The notes under the pieces were generated by a model. That model was not told the DNA's origin. It ran no database searches and saw only the letters and a program-made list of their open reading frames with translations. The position numbers and the translations under genes are program-made. Of a stretch of DNA of 64,000 nt, positions 37,420-48,770 are shown one piece after another. The stretch is from Nymphaea colorata (lineage: Eukaryota > Streptophyta > Magnoliopsida > Nymphaeales > Nymphaeaceae), in contig NC_045142.1 of assembly GCF_008831285.2 (NCBI RefSeq), positions 1,183,001-1,247,000 of the forward strand, read 5' to 3'. How positions within the stretch are numbered: position 1 is the first letter of the stretch; each line of letters opens with the position of its first letter.

Positions 37420-38413
37420 GCCTTTCTTAAGTTTCTTTTACTGGAGCCTTCTTTCTTTCATTTCTTGCAAGATATTATATCCATGAGATGTACCTGAAAC
37501 GTAAGGATATATGCGTTGAATTCTGCATAAATATTGAAGATGACGTAGGCCTTGCTAGAGGGTAAGATGTAGATAAATTTTGCAAAATCGACCTCTCCAG
37601 TTTTGTGGTTGCGATATGGAAAAGGTGGCATGCATAAGGATGGGAGAGGAGGGGATGAGTGCCACCAGTTTTGAGCTTGACAAAGCAAGAGAGGTACTTA
37701 TGTTGTCCCTTTTTTGTGGTTCTTATGTATTTAAACAATTTACTTTTATTGTTGCTATCAAAATGTCTTTTGCTGCTATTCTGTTTAACTACTATGGTGC
37801 ATTTAAGGATGACAAATTATGAAGAGTTGTAAATGAGGCCTATGAAGGCTCATGTACAGTAGTTCGAGGTCATTAGTCTCTTTGGTGCTTGTTGCTCTCT
37901 CTCTTTCTCCCCCCATTCTTTGATGAAATTTCGTTGTATAAAAATGTGCGTATGTTATGCAGGATAGGGCTGGTGAGAAGAGAAACCTAAGCCACTATGT
38001 TTCAATTTCTGAGTTCTAAAGCCCAGGACCTTGAAATGAGGGCAGTCGACAGGGAACCACTGGGATAACGTTAAGGTGTCTGCAACGTTCTGGTCTTTTA
38101 GAACTTTTCCCGCCAAGGGAAAGAGAGCAAGAGAGAGAGAGAGAGATCATGAATTTATAGTGTAGTTCATATTTAATAAAGCATCCCTTTATTTATACAT
38201 TAAGGTTGAATTACTCAAAGCAGGTAACATGCTCAATAAATATGGCAGGAATGCCGTCGATTGAATTCCTTTTCCTGTTATGTATTGCTCCCTAGGAGTA
38301 GTCTGCATTGAATGCTCTGTTGATTAGGGATTTGGCACATCTTGTTTGTGGAGCTGCTAGGTTCAGCAGTTGGTTTTTCTTTCGTATGGTCTGATGCTCT
38401 ATGTCCTCCTGTT

Positions 38414-38418
38414 CCCCC

Positions 38419-38471
<53 letters not shown>
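38414..38471. repeat. Poly-C and (CT)n tract
   Basis: About 16 C followed by about 21 CT units. The C run is also a common site of assembly error. Confidence 0.95.
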
Positions 38472-38473
<2 letters not shown>

Positions 38474-39184
38474 GGGCTTTGCTGTGTTTATCCTATTTTT
38501 TGGCAATAAAAGTTGGGACCTTACCCCTTTATTGGCAATTACTTACGTTTTCTGGACCATCTCTGAGATGCATCCATGCTGATGGAGGAAGTTTTTAAGG
38601 TGGTGCATACACAGGAACAAGCATTTCCTTTGCCCTTTCCCTGCTTGCTCAAGAAATTGAATGGTGTGTTCCTATTTGCCATAGGATCAAAGACAGCCCA
38701 TGTTAAAAGAATCAACTTCTTAATCGAATTTTGAAATGGAACCATTTCTAGGCCATCATACCTATGCATTGTTAGCGCGTGTGCCAGAAATTCTTTTGCC
38801 ATCTTTTGGCTAAATCTGAGCCATGGATAATTCCAGTATAGACCATTTTCTGAGAAATGTCATTTTAATGCATTCTGTATCAGGAAAAGAGAAAATATCT
38901 CAGCCCATGAAATTTCTGACATTTGTGAACAGTTGATTCTGAATCTTCAAAAAACAAATTGACCTGACTTGAACAGGTAATAAGAGAATTATTTATTTAA
39001 GCATTCAACAAATAGATCGCACTTGCACGGCTAACTTTAGTTAGAAGTGAAAATAAAACTTCTCCGGTGCACTTGTCATTCACATGAATGCTTCACGTGC
39101 ACACACGGCCGTGGTGCTTGAGCGTGAACTTGGCCTTGACGCGCATTTATCTCCAATATTCTTCATTCTGAAGAATACCATCCA

Positions 39185-39236
39185 TCGGTCTTTACTGAAT
39201 CAGAGAAACTTCGGTCTTTACTGAATCAGAGAAACT
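39185..39236. repeat. 26-bp perfect tandem duplication
   Basis: TCGGTCTTTACTGAATCAGA followed by GAAACT occurs twice head to tail, at 39185 and 39211. Confidence 0.95.
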
Positions 39237-39729
39237 TAAGTGTCTGATACATCTGAATATTATCATGGATTTTCCATTCCAGATGAACAGAAGAAGGCAT
39301 AGCCGCATAGGTGAAATTTTCATTTATTCCCTAGCATTCTCTAAACGGAGGTGCTTTGGGTGCTTGAGGTCCTTTCTTCAAACCAAATGAATTTGAAAGA
39401 CATGCTGCATTTGGTGTTGTTCTGACCATCTTCTTCTTGCCGTACATTGATTTCCAAGAGTCCTTTTTCCTCTATGTGTAGACAAATGCTTTTTGGTTCG
39501 CAATCCTTTCTATTACTTCTTCGTGTTTCCTTCCAAACATTCAATGTCCTTTTTTTTCCTTTTCTTTTTTTCTTCCCTAATCTCCTATCATGACATACGA
39601 AGAAGAAGGTCAGTAGTTTAATAATCAATGCCTTAATAGTTGAGCATATTAATCAGTGCTTTTAAACTTAAAAATATGAGGTTTTATTGAACCAACCTAA
39701 AACGCAATATCCTCTCGTGTTTTATGATT

Positions 39730-42700
39730 CTATTCAAGTGGTGCTCTTGGCTCATCAAACCATCTTGGTGGGTCAAATCCCGATCCACCTATAGAAAGAA
39801 CACAAAATCGGCGTTAGAATTACTAGAACGAGTACATTCTCATTCAATACTGATTTAGAAGCTTAACCGGACAACACCTTTCAGCACACATAGGAATGTG
39901 AAAGCACTTTCATTCTCTTCAACAACAAAACTGACTCGTTATGTTATAGAGACCGCTGAAAAACATGATTACGTCCGTGAGTTTATATTTATGTGAATCA
40001 CGTCATGAGTGGCCTTCCACACAAGTTAACAAGTTGACCATCTTTCTTTTGTTCCTGCAAATTTAAAAATAACCAACGTAGCGTTGGCCACTCCAATAGC
40101 TACCAAGGGAATATTCGTTAATTTCCAAGTAATTTGGAACGAAATTTTTTCTTCAGGATGAAAACATCATTTTGACGTTGTATTTATAAGCCCACAGAGT
40201 ACCCTTAATGCCATTATGATGCATAAAATAATAAGTACCAGTTTCAAGTTTGTGAAGAGCACAAACGAAAGTAGCAAACTTCTTGACATCCATGGAAGCT
40301 GGTGGAAGTTAATATAACCATACCCACATACGTCTGCCCATCGGTATATCCAATCCACATTGCATGGGAAATGAGTATTTCATTTTTTATGTAGCATGTG
40401 CATTAGCTATGCTGGATGCAAGTATTAGTGGACATGGTATAGGTTGTGATTAATAAGACCAGAAATTGAGCACAAAGTTGGTATCGTTACAAAGCTGATG
40501 CGCCCCCCCCCCCCTATAACAGTTTATGCTTGCACATGAGGATTATGTGGCAATGAAACAGCGTCAGTGATGATGATTGTAGTACATTCTAGATGTTGTG
40601 AGTTGCAATCAATGAAACCATCATGAACTAATGATTACTGTGATGCTGCAAAAATGTCTATAAAAGTATTGATGATGAAACATAGATTGTAAGCAAGGTG
40701 CTCCAGGATCACAACAGCAACATTCATGACAAACTGATGATTCTATCATAAGGAGATGATGCTAGTGGTGGAACACAAGATTGTTATACAATTGCTTGAT
40801 AATAAATGGCTTCAATACTGATGCTTGGTGTTTCCACGTATAATCCTGATGTCTTAGCATAAGACTGTTTATGTTTGCAAAAGAGGATGCTGAGCAAGCA
40901 GCTTTTGAGTATAGTTATGATACTGTTTTTTAGGAATAAGATGTTGGGGAAAAAAAAGCTACCTATATTGCCTAAGAATGTTCTCCTTTCATCTTCCAGC
41001 TTACCAAGTCAATTTTTGAGCTTTGTGAGGTAAATTGCAATAACGTAGTTTTGCCAATTAGGTCCGTCTAATCATGGATAGAATGTTCAGGATGAATGAT
41101 TGACGTATCAGATAATTTATATATTTCTCATGGTTAAAGGATACAAGCTCATGCATGCAATATCCACAACGCATAATGGAACAAGCTTTCAAGTATTAGA
41201 GCTACTATTAGTCTATTATGATACAAAGGAGTAAAGGAACCCTACACTTGAAAAAGACATTGCTTCCACCTTTAGAGTGCCGCCCAGCAGAGTACCTGCG
41301 GGTAAGCTGAAACCGTGCACATGGGGGTACTTTCTTTAAAGTTTAAAGTATCATTAACATGAAATTATGACTTATTGTCACATGCTGCTCTGACCATTGA
41401 GCTTGGCATGCTACATGCTGCCACGGAACTCTCTGGCCTAGGCCTCTACTTTGGTGGGACAAAGGAGCCAACATCAGATAGACATTTCATTTATCATGAG
41501 CAGTAAAGATCTCACTGGTAATTGAATCAAAGCTCTTAAAAAAGACATTTGCTGAGAAAACCTCAAAAGTATTTATCTTAGATTATTCGTAGGAGCATAT
41601 CTTCACATCCATTGGCAAATTCAGTGCCAGTTGTTTCCATCTTATTGATTATCACGCCCTCAGTTACCTAGTGACATGCTTGATGTTCCCAAGAACGTGC
41701 AAGAAGTGCTTCTTTCTTTGAACAGTTAAGCCATATGCCTTACTATAATTTTACATCTTTCGTTGTATTTCTTCTAATAATTGATTATGTTGACAACAAA
41801 GGAATATCATGAAATTAGAATAAGACTACAAAATTGATTTTGTCTACGAAGCATGGCAACCAAGAAGAATCCAGTCACAACGCCTTCACAATGATCTTCA
41901 ACCTCCATCGTCTATAATCATGGGTTCTTGAAAGTAAATGAAAAGTAACATTCTGGAGAACGAATTAGTAAAATAAAACCAGGAGCAAAATTTGGGAGAT
42001 AAAACAATTGAATTGCCAAAATCCAACAACCATGCAAACTTTTTCTAATGTACTGGAAAAAGTTGAAAAGTAAATAAATAATAAGTAACAGCTCACCAAG
42101 AGGATTACAGCGGCAAAGGCGCCAGGCAGTCAATATTGTTCCCTTAATAACGCCATATTTCTTGTAAGCTGCCATTGAATACTCACTGCATGTGGGCACA
42201 TATCTGCAGCTTGATGGCAGCAATGGTGAAATTTCCCCTGTACCAACACAAGGACCAATCAGAGTAACAAAAGTAGATAACAATTTAAAAGAATAAGAAG
42301 AAGCGAGCTTACTCTTATATAACCTCAGAAGAGAGAGTGCAGCTTTGACCCCCAAATCTTCTTCTTGCTCATCTAATCATTCAAAATAACAAAAAATACT
42401 ATTTTGAGCTATAAAAGAAATGTACATCATGAGATCGACATTTTAGTTCCCAGTATTCCTTCTCTCATAAATTACATGTTTCAGAAATTGTTTAGTAAGT
42501 AAACTATGTGTACCACCTCTGGATTCCTTGACAGAGCCGAATGTCAATCTGGACATGATACTGCCATGGCTTTCAGATTACTTATTTTCACCATGACAAC
42601 ATATTTATGGATTGAAATTGAACCGAAACAAGAAACTTTTCAACTATCCTATTTCATTTGATCAACTAGTAAAAAAAATGAATTTCTATCATTAAGTTTA

Positions 42701-44607
42701 TGCATACTAAAGCTAATAATTTCATTTTTCTACTAGAAGATCATACTTGGAAAGGAAAACATCCGACCACATTAATAGATTCGTTTGTAAACACAGGGGC
42801 CAAGACACATAAACATACACAAGTAATTATGAATTTTAAAAGACAAAAACTAAAAAGAAATCAGAATAGCAGTATATATTGAAAATATCATGAAACATAT
42901 ATCCCAGATCACTTAGGTCAGGCGTAACAACTAGACCACTTAAATTCTGGTTAAAAAACAAGTTAACATGTTTATGACTACTAATTTAGTATAAAATATG
43001 CATTGATTCAAGTCATTTTTCATGAAAGATATTGAACTTTTTACTATCAAAAGAGAGCCATTAAGATTTTATGAATTGAAAACACATTTAACTCTAAAAA
43101 TGATTGACTTAAGGTTTGATTGCATAAAAGATACATTGTTTATCTATTTTAAGGGGACTGGTTTTTGTTTCTTACCTAAGTGGTCTCATATATATATATA
43201 TATATATATTATATGTGTGTGTGTGTGTGTGTGTGACATAGATGAAGGGCGTCGGTGCAGATGCCGGTGCGGCGATGATTCCAACAACTTTTTCCGAGGA
43301 GTTCATATTACTCCTTGTCTTGGCAATTTTAAGAGAAAACAGCAGAAGCAAATTTTTATTGAGTATTCCAGACGGAAGGGGAAACAAATAATGGCTTCAC
43401 TCGTAATTGACGATCTGCGTCCAAAGAAACAAGGGAAAAAATTGGCAGGTTCACTCATAATTAACGATTCCCGCCACTCTGCAGCCACGTCCAACAAGAA
43501 CTGTGTCACCACAACATGTCTGGATTTCTCTTTGATAATTGCAGAACTTAGACTGAAGGCCACTAGGAGATATCAACCAAGTTTCAGACTGACCAAGCCA
43601 GATAAGCAGATTAAAAATCATCACAATGTGACACAATCAAGGTTGCCGACAAGGAAAAATAAGGAGGACATAGTTCAAGAACGGAAAAAAGAAACCTCAC
43701 GCCTTAAGATATCATATGGTAATTCGCACTTTCCATTTAAATAGCACAAGCGGAAACAAGTTTCTCGTGTGATAAGAAAGCAATTTCAGAAGCGTGAGTC
43801 CAAATTGCAGAGAGTTTCGTTATTGCTAGATAAAATATATTGGTTCTGATTAGGGAATTTGAATCTAATGCACTCGCTACTTGCTTGCATTCTGAATTGA
43901 CTACAGCCTACACTTCGTATTTAATAGAGGAATCCGTCAAGCAGTTTCCTACTGAAAATTTGCTTACCTGCTGACGAATTCTGGCTCGAATTCTTTTCCC
44001 CCGCGCATCTCCTTCGCCTTAGCTGTTGTTTTCAGAAAACAAATGGAGAAAATGAGGAAGAGAAAAATTCAAAACATATTTATGAGAAAAAATAACAAAA
44101 GAGAGACGGGAAAGAACAATGAAACTAGGGTTTTCAAGATTGCGAAGAAACTAGAAGCAAACTTTGGGGTTTATAATTCAGAAAAATACAACGAAAATTT
44201 GAATTCTTAACGAATGAAAAGAATCAATCGATGTCCTGGATAGAAGGAGGAAAAAATAATGAAGGTAGGAATTCTGGCAAATTTGAAGCTATCGGTCTAT
44301 TGCCGATACAAAAAATCGATGGTCGGAGGTTCGAAGACAATGTCAGGAATCCACCACCGTTCGACATCTAGGTGAACGGAAGAAACAACTCGGAATTTTA
44401 AGAAAAGGGAAATTGATGACCTCGGAATCGTGGGGAAATTACCTCACGAGCTGCGCGGAGAGGAACGGTGGAGGCCTTGGAGTCTGAAAAGACTATCGAC
44501 GACCGACTTCCATGGAAAGAGAGAGGGAAGCGGAAGGAAGAGTCCCGGAATTCAGTGGAAGAGGAAGAATTGCAAGGGAAAATGGAGGTGGAGAAGGCGA
44601 GGGCCAT
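39730..44607 (-). CDS. yidD: YidD-like membrane protein insertion efficiency factor, predicted plastid-targeted
   Basis: Bacterial YidD is a small amphipathic protein that helps YidC insert membrane proteins; plant homologues are nuclear genes thought to act in plastids. Exons on the minus strand: 44607-44443, 44022-43968, 42372-42313, 42237-42097 and 39788-39730, 480 bases including the stop, giving 159 residues. Residues 1 to about 75 are rich in serine and arginine, starting MALAFSTSIFPCNSSSS, and look like a transit peptide. The YidD core follows: LSLLRLYKREISPLLPSSC, RYVPTCSEYSMAAYKKYG, GTILTAWRLCRCNPLGGSG, FDPPRWF. The cysteines in SCRYVPTCSEY and RLCRCNP are all present. For the second exon the acceptor was chosen by phase: ACAG|CTAAGG keeps the frame, whereas TAAG|GCG would break it. 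Family identity is firm; plastid location and the transit exon are inferred. Confidence 0.9.
39789..42096 (-). other. Intron 4 of the YidD-like gene (2.3 kb)
   Basis: It separates the glycine codon of NPLG|GSG (donor CTTG|GTGAGC, acceptor TCTATAG|GTGG on the minus strand). It is AT-rich, with a run of 12 C at 40503-40514, and no coding frame was recognised. Confidence 0.75.
42373..43967 (-). other. Intron 2 of the YidD-like gene, containing an antisense open frame
   Basis: A 1.6-kb intron bounded by GCAG|GTAAGC and GATTAG|ATGAG on the minus strand. It contains the TA/TG microsatellite at 43189-43235. On the opposite strand it has a 240-codon open frame (43022-43744) that has no recognised relative. 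Confidence 0.7.
43189..43235. repeat. (TA)n(TG)n compound microsatellite
   Basis: About 11 TA units followed, after a short interruption, by about 10 TG units. It lies within the antisense open frame. Confidence 0.95.
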
Positions 44608-46320
44608 CGAAAACGGGGGAGGAAAGGGCACCAAGTGGGCGCGGGAAACAAACGAACGGCCCCTTCTCCCACCCGTTTTGAAATTTTCTCAGGCTCACGA
44701 TGAGAGACGCCCCGAGCCATCGGCCTGCTAGGGAATTTTTTCATTTGAAGTCCTATCTTTTGTCAATAATCCTAGATACGATCCTGGTACAATTGATTTT
44801 TCCTGAAAGATGTGAAAGCCGATGTTTTGTGACTTTGGCTCTTTAAGCTAACAGTCTCTGTCTGAACTCACAGCTGTGTTCAGCTTGACTTGATGGCAGA
44901 GTTGAAATTTGGAATTCCTCTCGCCAAACCAAACTCACATCCATAATCAGCTTGGTTGGATGATTAAAAAAATAAAAGCTTATGACGTTCCCACAATCAA
45001 TCACCTAATGTTCGCAATTACATGGAAACTTCTTCGTTTTGTAAAACAATTTGCATATACACATTAAGTAGAAAGTTCTTTGCAATTTACATGTTGTCTG
45101 GTCTCTCCACTTGTTTGTAGAGACAAAAGGCATGCAAGAGAGAGAGAGTTGTGTAATTGTGGAGAACTTTCTTTAAAAAATATGGTAGCGAAACATTTTG
45201 GAAGAAATTATCTTATTAAATGTAAAATACTTTATTAAATATATTTTAATGTTCTTCACGACCTAACCTTTTTTGTCCAAATAAAGCAAATAAATATTGT
45301 TTCTGAGCGCACGCTTTGATGTGCCTGAAGCAGTTTCCAGAGTATTGAGTGAGACAAATTTCACCTGCTGTGCCCCTTTCAATTAATGGTGCGGGAGAAG
45401 GAATATTTAACGCGCTAGAGGCTCCAATAGTACGTTTCTCGACTAGAATAGTCGGAGCTGAACAAGGGAAGATATTCTTCTTGAAACTAATTCGGATATG
45501 GGTCGGTAGGATTATAAACTGAAAATATATACCAACGAAAATTCGGTTGTTCGGGCTATACCCAATTTGAACAGATTCCAATTCTCACTGTATCTGAATA
45601 ATATGAATCCTTACCATTTAGATCCTCTATAAACTTCCTAGGCTTATATATATTTGCATTAAAATCCCAAACATCGTGGTCCCTTGGTACAACGGTATCC
45701 AGGAAAACCAGGTCCGGGTTTTTAAAAAAAAAAAAAAAAAATCCGGGAATGTTTGGTAGGTGGAGAACTTATCTCGGTACCCCTCACCACGGACGACTTC
45801 TCTCAAGGTTCGACCCTTTTCCAAACAGAAATTGGAGTTCACAGACAACTTATGAGAGATAAGCAAACCGTTCGATGGACTGGTCCATGTCATTAATCGG
45901 CGAAGAATGTCCCGCTCATGAGACGCGTCCTCAGGAAGCACTGAGGAAACACTTGTCCAAGATAGTTTAGTCGTCCAGGAAAACCGGAACGTGCTGTATG
46001 AATCCGAAAGGCGGAGCGTTTTCAGCCACTGTTTGAAGGTAAGGTTAATATTCACCAAGGTAGAAGTTGTCGCGGCTCTGCTCATCACCTGCCGAGAAGT
46101 TAAATTCCCTGTCTATTCCAACGGTAACCCGTTCAACGCGAGATGGCGGAAGTCATCCTCCCGCGTCAAGTACTTTGTTTTTGTTTTTCTTAAAAAAAAA
46201 AAAAGAAAAGTCAACGACGACCGACGCCCGAGTCCCAACCCTTACATCCGAGGGCCAGAGGTCGTCCCCTCCGCGCGAGGGCGCACCCATCGCACCCGAT
46301 CTCTCTCTGTCTGTGTGGCG
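44608..46320. other. Divergent interval between the YidD-like and U-box genes
   Basis: The two genes are transcribed away from each other, so this 1.7-kb stretch should hold both promoters. The leader next to the U-box gene is GC-rich with a CT run (TCTCTCTCTGTCTGTG) just before the start. Two A-runs (near 45721 and 46190) were noticed. The short open frames on the minus strand (45246-45581 and 45627-46088) are not recognised. Confidence 0.55.
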
Positions 46321-47880
46321 ATGAGGAAGTTCTTGAACTTCCATCACCGGCAGCATTCGACGACGCCGGCGCCTGTGCCGGAGGTGGTTCCGACGCCGAC
46401 GGTATTCTCATGGCCACCGGAGTTCCTCTGCCCCCTCTCCTCGCAGCCGATGTCCGACCCCATCATTCTATCATCGGGTCAATCTTACGAGCGTAATTGC
46501 ATCCTCGCCTGGATCCAGTCCGGCCAGACAGCCTGCTACCTCACCGAGCAGCCGCTCTCCCCTGCGGAACTCAGCTGCTCCTTCGTCCCCAACGTCTCCC
46601 TCCGCTCCGCCATCCACCGGTTCTGCCAATCCTCCCGCCTCGAGCCCCCTTCCGCGCCTTCCGACGACGAAGCGCGCCTTTTCGTCGCCAATCTCCTTCC
46701 CGAGCCCCAGCCGCAGCCCCTGCCGCCGGCCCCCGCCGCACCACCCGTCCGAGCCGCCCCGGTTATCCAACCGCGTATCTACCATTCCGCCACCAACTTC
46801 AACTCGGGGAACTCTGCCGTCTTCCCTCTTCCTCTCTCCTCTCGACCATTTCCTCGAGACGAGCCGCCTCCTGAGGAAACTCAGGATGTAATTCCGTGTA
46901 GCCTGGCTCAGAAGCTCCGGAGCTATGACAACGACGAGCAGGCGGCCGCGGCCCGCGAGATACGGCAGCTAACGCGGTCGGACCCTGCGAGCCGATTGAC
47001 GATCGCGTCGGACGGGGCCTTGCTCTCGGCCTTGCTCCAGGCAACCGCGTCGCCGGATTCTCGCGCCCAGAGCGACTCGGTCGCGACGGTCGTCAATCTC
47101 TCGCTGGAGAGGGAGAGCAAGGTGCTGCTGGTCCGAGCCGGGGTTCTTCAATTCCTAATAGACGCGCTCCGGAGCGGGTGCAGCGAAGCGAGGGGTCACG
47201 CCGTGGCGGCGCTCTTCAGCCTGGCTGTGGAGGAGGAGAACCGGATCGTGATCGGAGTCATCGGAGCCATCCCGCTGCTGCTTCGTCTCGTCGGGACTTC
47301 CGGCGCCGGCGATCGCGCCACCGCCGAGGACGCGGCCATGGCGCTCTACTACCTATCCTTGGAGCGGGGGAACAAGGCGAAAATGATCCGGGAGGGCGCA
47401 GTGCCGATGCTGGTCCGGCGCGCCAGAGCGTCGACGGAGGGCGAGGACGCAGGGAGTATCCAGGCGAGATGCTTCATGATCTTGTGCAACCTCACCGTGG
47501 GGGAGGAAGGGCGGAGATCGCTGCTCGGCTCCGACGCCCTCGCGGCTGCATCGGAGGCCATCGAGATGTCGACCGGCGCCGGACCGGTGGAGGAACAAGC
47601 TCTCGCGCTGATGCTGCTCTTGGTGGGAAGGGGGAACGGGCGGTACGCGCCGACGGGGCTGCCTCAGCCAGTTATTCGCGAGGTGACGAGGCTGGCGCAG
47701 CAAGGGAAGGGGAGGATAAGGGAGAAGGCCACTGCTCTGCTCATGTTATTGAAGGAGGCCCAGGCGGCGGAGCTCCGCTCCCGTCCCCCCCGCGGCGGGG
47801 AGTGGGACATGATGCCGCCGCCGCCACCGGCGATGCAGGACGCGCACAGCATCACGGGCCCCAAGACAGCTGGCTTCTGA
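46321..47880 (+). CDS. U-box/ARM-repeat E3 ubiquitin ligase (PUB38-41-like)
   Basis: An intronless, very GC-rich gene for a 519-residue plant U-box protein, expected to pass ubiquitin from an E2 enzyme to target proteins. The U-box spans about residues 33-106: PPEFLCPLSSQPMSDPII, LSSGQSYERNCILAWI, then PNVSLRSAIHRFCQ. The next 80 residues are a proline-rich linker. From about residue 185 to 500 there are ARM repeats, for example SDSVATVVNLSLERESKVLL, HAVAALFSLAVEEENRIVIG, IPLLLRLVGT and AEDAAMALYYLSLERGNKAK, which bind substrates or receptor kinases. The frame is open for another 110 codons upstream, but that part crosses an A-run encoding only lysines and lacks family similarity. ATG at 46321 gives the short N-terminus usual for this clade. 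The substrate cannot be told from the sequence. Confidence 0.92.
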   Translation: MRKFLNFHHRQHSTTPAPVPEVVPTPTVFSWPPEFLCPLSSQPMSDPIILSSGQSYERNCILAWIQSGQTACYLTEQPLSPAELSCSFVPNVSLRSAIHRFCQSSRLEPPSAPSDDEARLFVANLLPEPQPQPLPPAPAAPPVRAAPVIQPRIYHSATNFNSGNSAVFPLPLSSRPFPRDEPPPEETQDVIPCSLAQKLRSYDNDEQAAAAREIRQLTRSDPASRLTIASDGALLSALLQATASPDSRAQSDSVATVVNLSLERESKVLLVRAGVLQFLIDALRSGCSEARGHAVAALFSLAVEEENRIVIGVIGAIPLLLRLVGTSGAGDRATAEDAAMALYYLSLERGNKAKMIREGAVPMLVRRARASTEGEDAGSIQARCFMILCNLTVGEEGRRSLLGSDALAAASEAIEMSTGAGPVEEQALALMLLLVGRGNGRYAPTGLPQPVIREVTRLAQQGKGRIREKATALLMLLKEAQAAELRSRPPRGGEWDMMPPPPPAMQDAHSITGPKTAGF

Positions 47881-48739
47881 CTGGCGGTTAGTCTTAGTCA
47901 ACACGAAGCCCTTTGAAAAACTGTAAAGATGTGGTTTTTACTGCCCCTACTTCTCTCTTCTTTGCTCCTTTTTTTTTTCCTTCATTCATATATATATTTT
48001 ACACTTTGGATTTGGATTTCATTTAAACTCTGGTTGTGTTTTATTTTTTTTGGGTTATATTTCATGGGCTTTTTATTTGGAAAAAAGAGATATTTAAATA
48101 TATTGAAGGGGATATTCCGCCTCATTTTCTTCTTCATGGTGGGTGAGTGATTAGAATAAAGGGATTTCAGCAAATTAGAAGAATGTCAAGCTACGAAATG
48201 AAAGAGATCTACAATTTTTAGTGTCCACTTCTTTACATGGCCACCATTTTGAGAAGCATCAATGTAGTTACGAAATTTTATGTGATCTTTGTTGAGAATG
48301 GTTGGATAGAAGCAGATTATTCAATTCTTCATTAAAATCTAGTTTGGTCTCGGCCGTTTATTTCTTCCTCAATTTTAACAAAATTATTCGTTAGGCTTTT
48401 ACCTTTCATAAAAGTTGCATTTATGAAGGAGAACAATGATCTGTTTGAACATACTTTCTTTCTGGTTTGAAATATTTTAGAGAGAGAAAAATAAATAGAA
48501 AAGCTGTTGTATAATGCGTGAGAGGTCACAATCTAATTTAATTTCCCCTAACTTTTTTGTTGAGTCATATTCACCTTGAGAGTGCTGCCAGTGACAGTAC
48601 TTTCTTTTTGCCCTTTTCAATTTGAGTGGGCAATCATTTGTTCGTTAAGAAGGTTAGATTTCTGAACTTCTTTTTGGGTATCAAACGAGTTTCTCAAAAC
48701 CATCTTTTCTTCGAAAACCTGAGTTTCTCAGGTTGATTT

Positions 48740-48770
48740 CCCACCACCGGTGACGGTCACCGGTGGTGGG
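48740..48770. repeat. Perfect 31-bp palindrome
   Basis: The arm CCCACCACCGGTGAC (48740-48754), the single base G, then its exact reverse complement (48756-48770). Each arm contains the smaller palindrome CACCGGTG. It could form a tight hairpin or bind a dimeric protein. Confidence 0.97.

Larger units (their letters stand above)
37420..39729. other. Convergent interval between the GRAS and YidD-like genes
   Basis: The 3' untranslated part of the GRAS gene fills its first few hundred bases. A C-run plus CT microsatellite lies at 38414-38471 and a 26-bp tandem duplication at 39185. The two genes face each other tail to tail. No coding frame was recognised. Confidence 0.6.

Noticed and set aside
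45991-46320. In-frame extension of the U-box protein by 110 residues
   Set aside because: The extension crosses an A-run that encodes only lysines and has no similarity to the family. The ATG at 46321 gives the usual short N-terminus.
46471-47891. Long open frames in other phases over the U-box gene
   Set aside because: GC-rich shadow frames; only the frame starting at 46321 shows U-box and ARM repeats.
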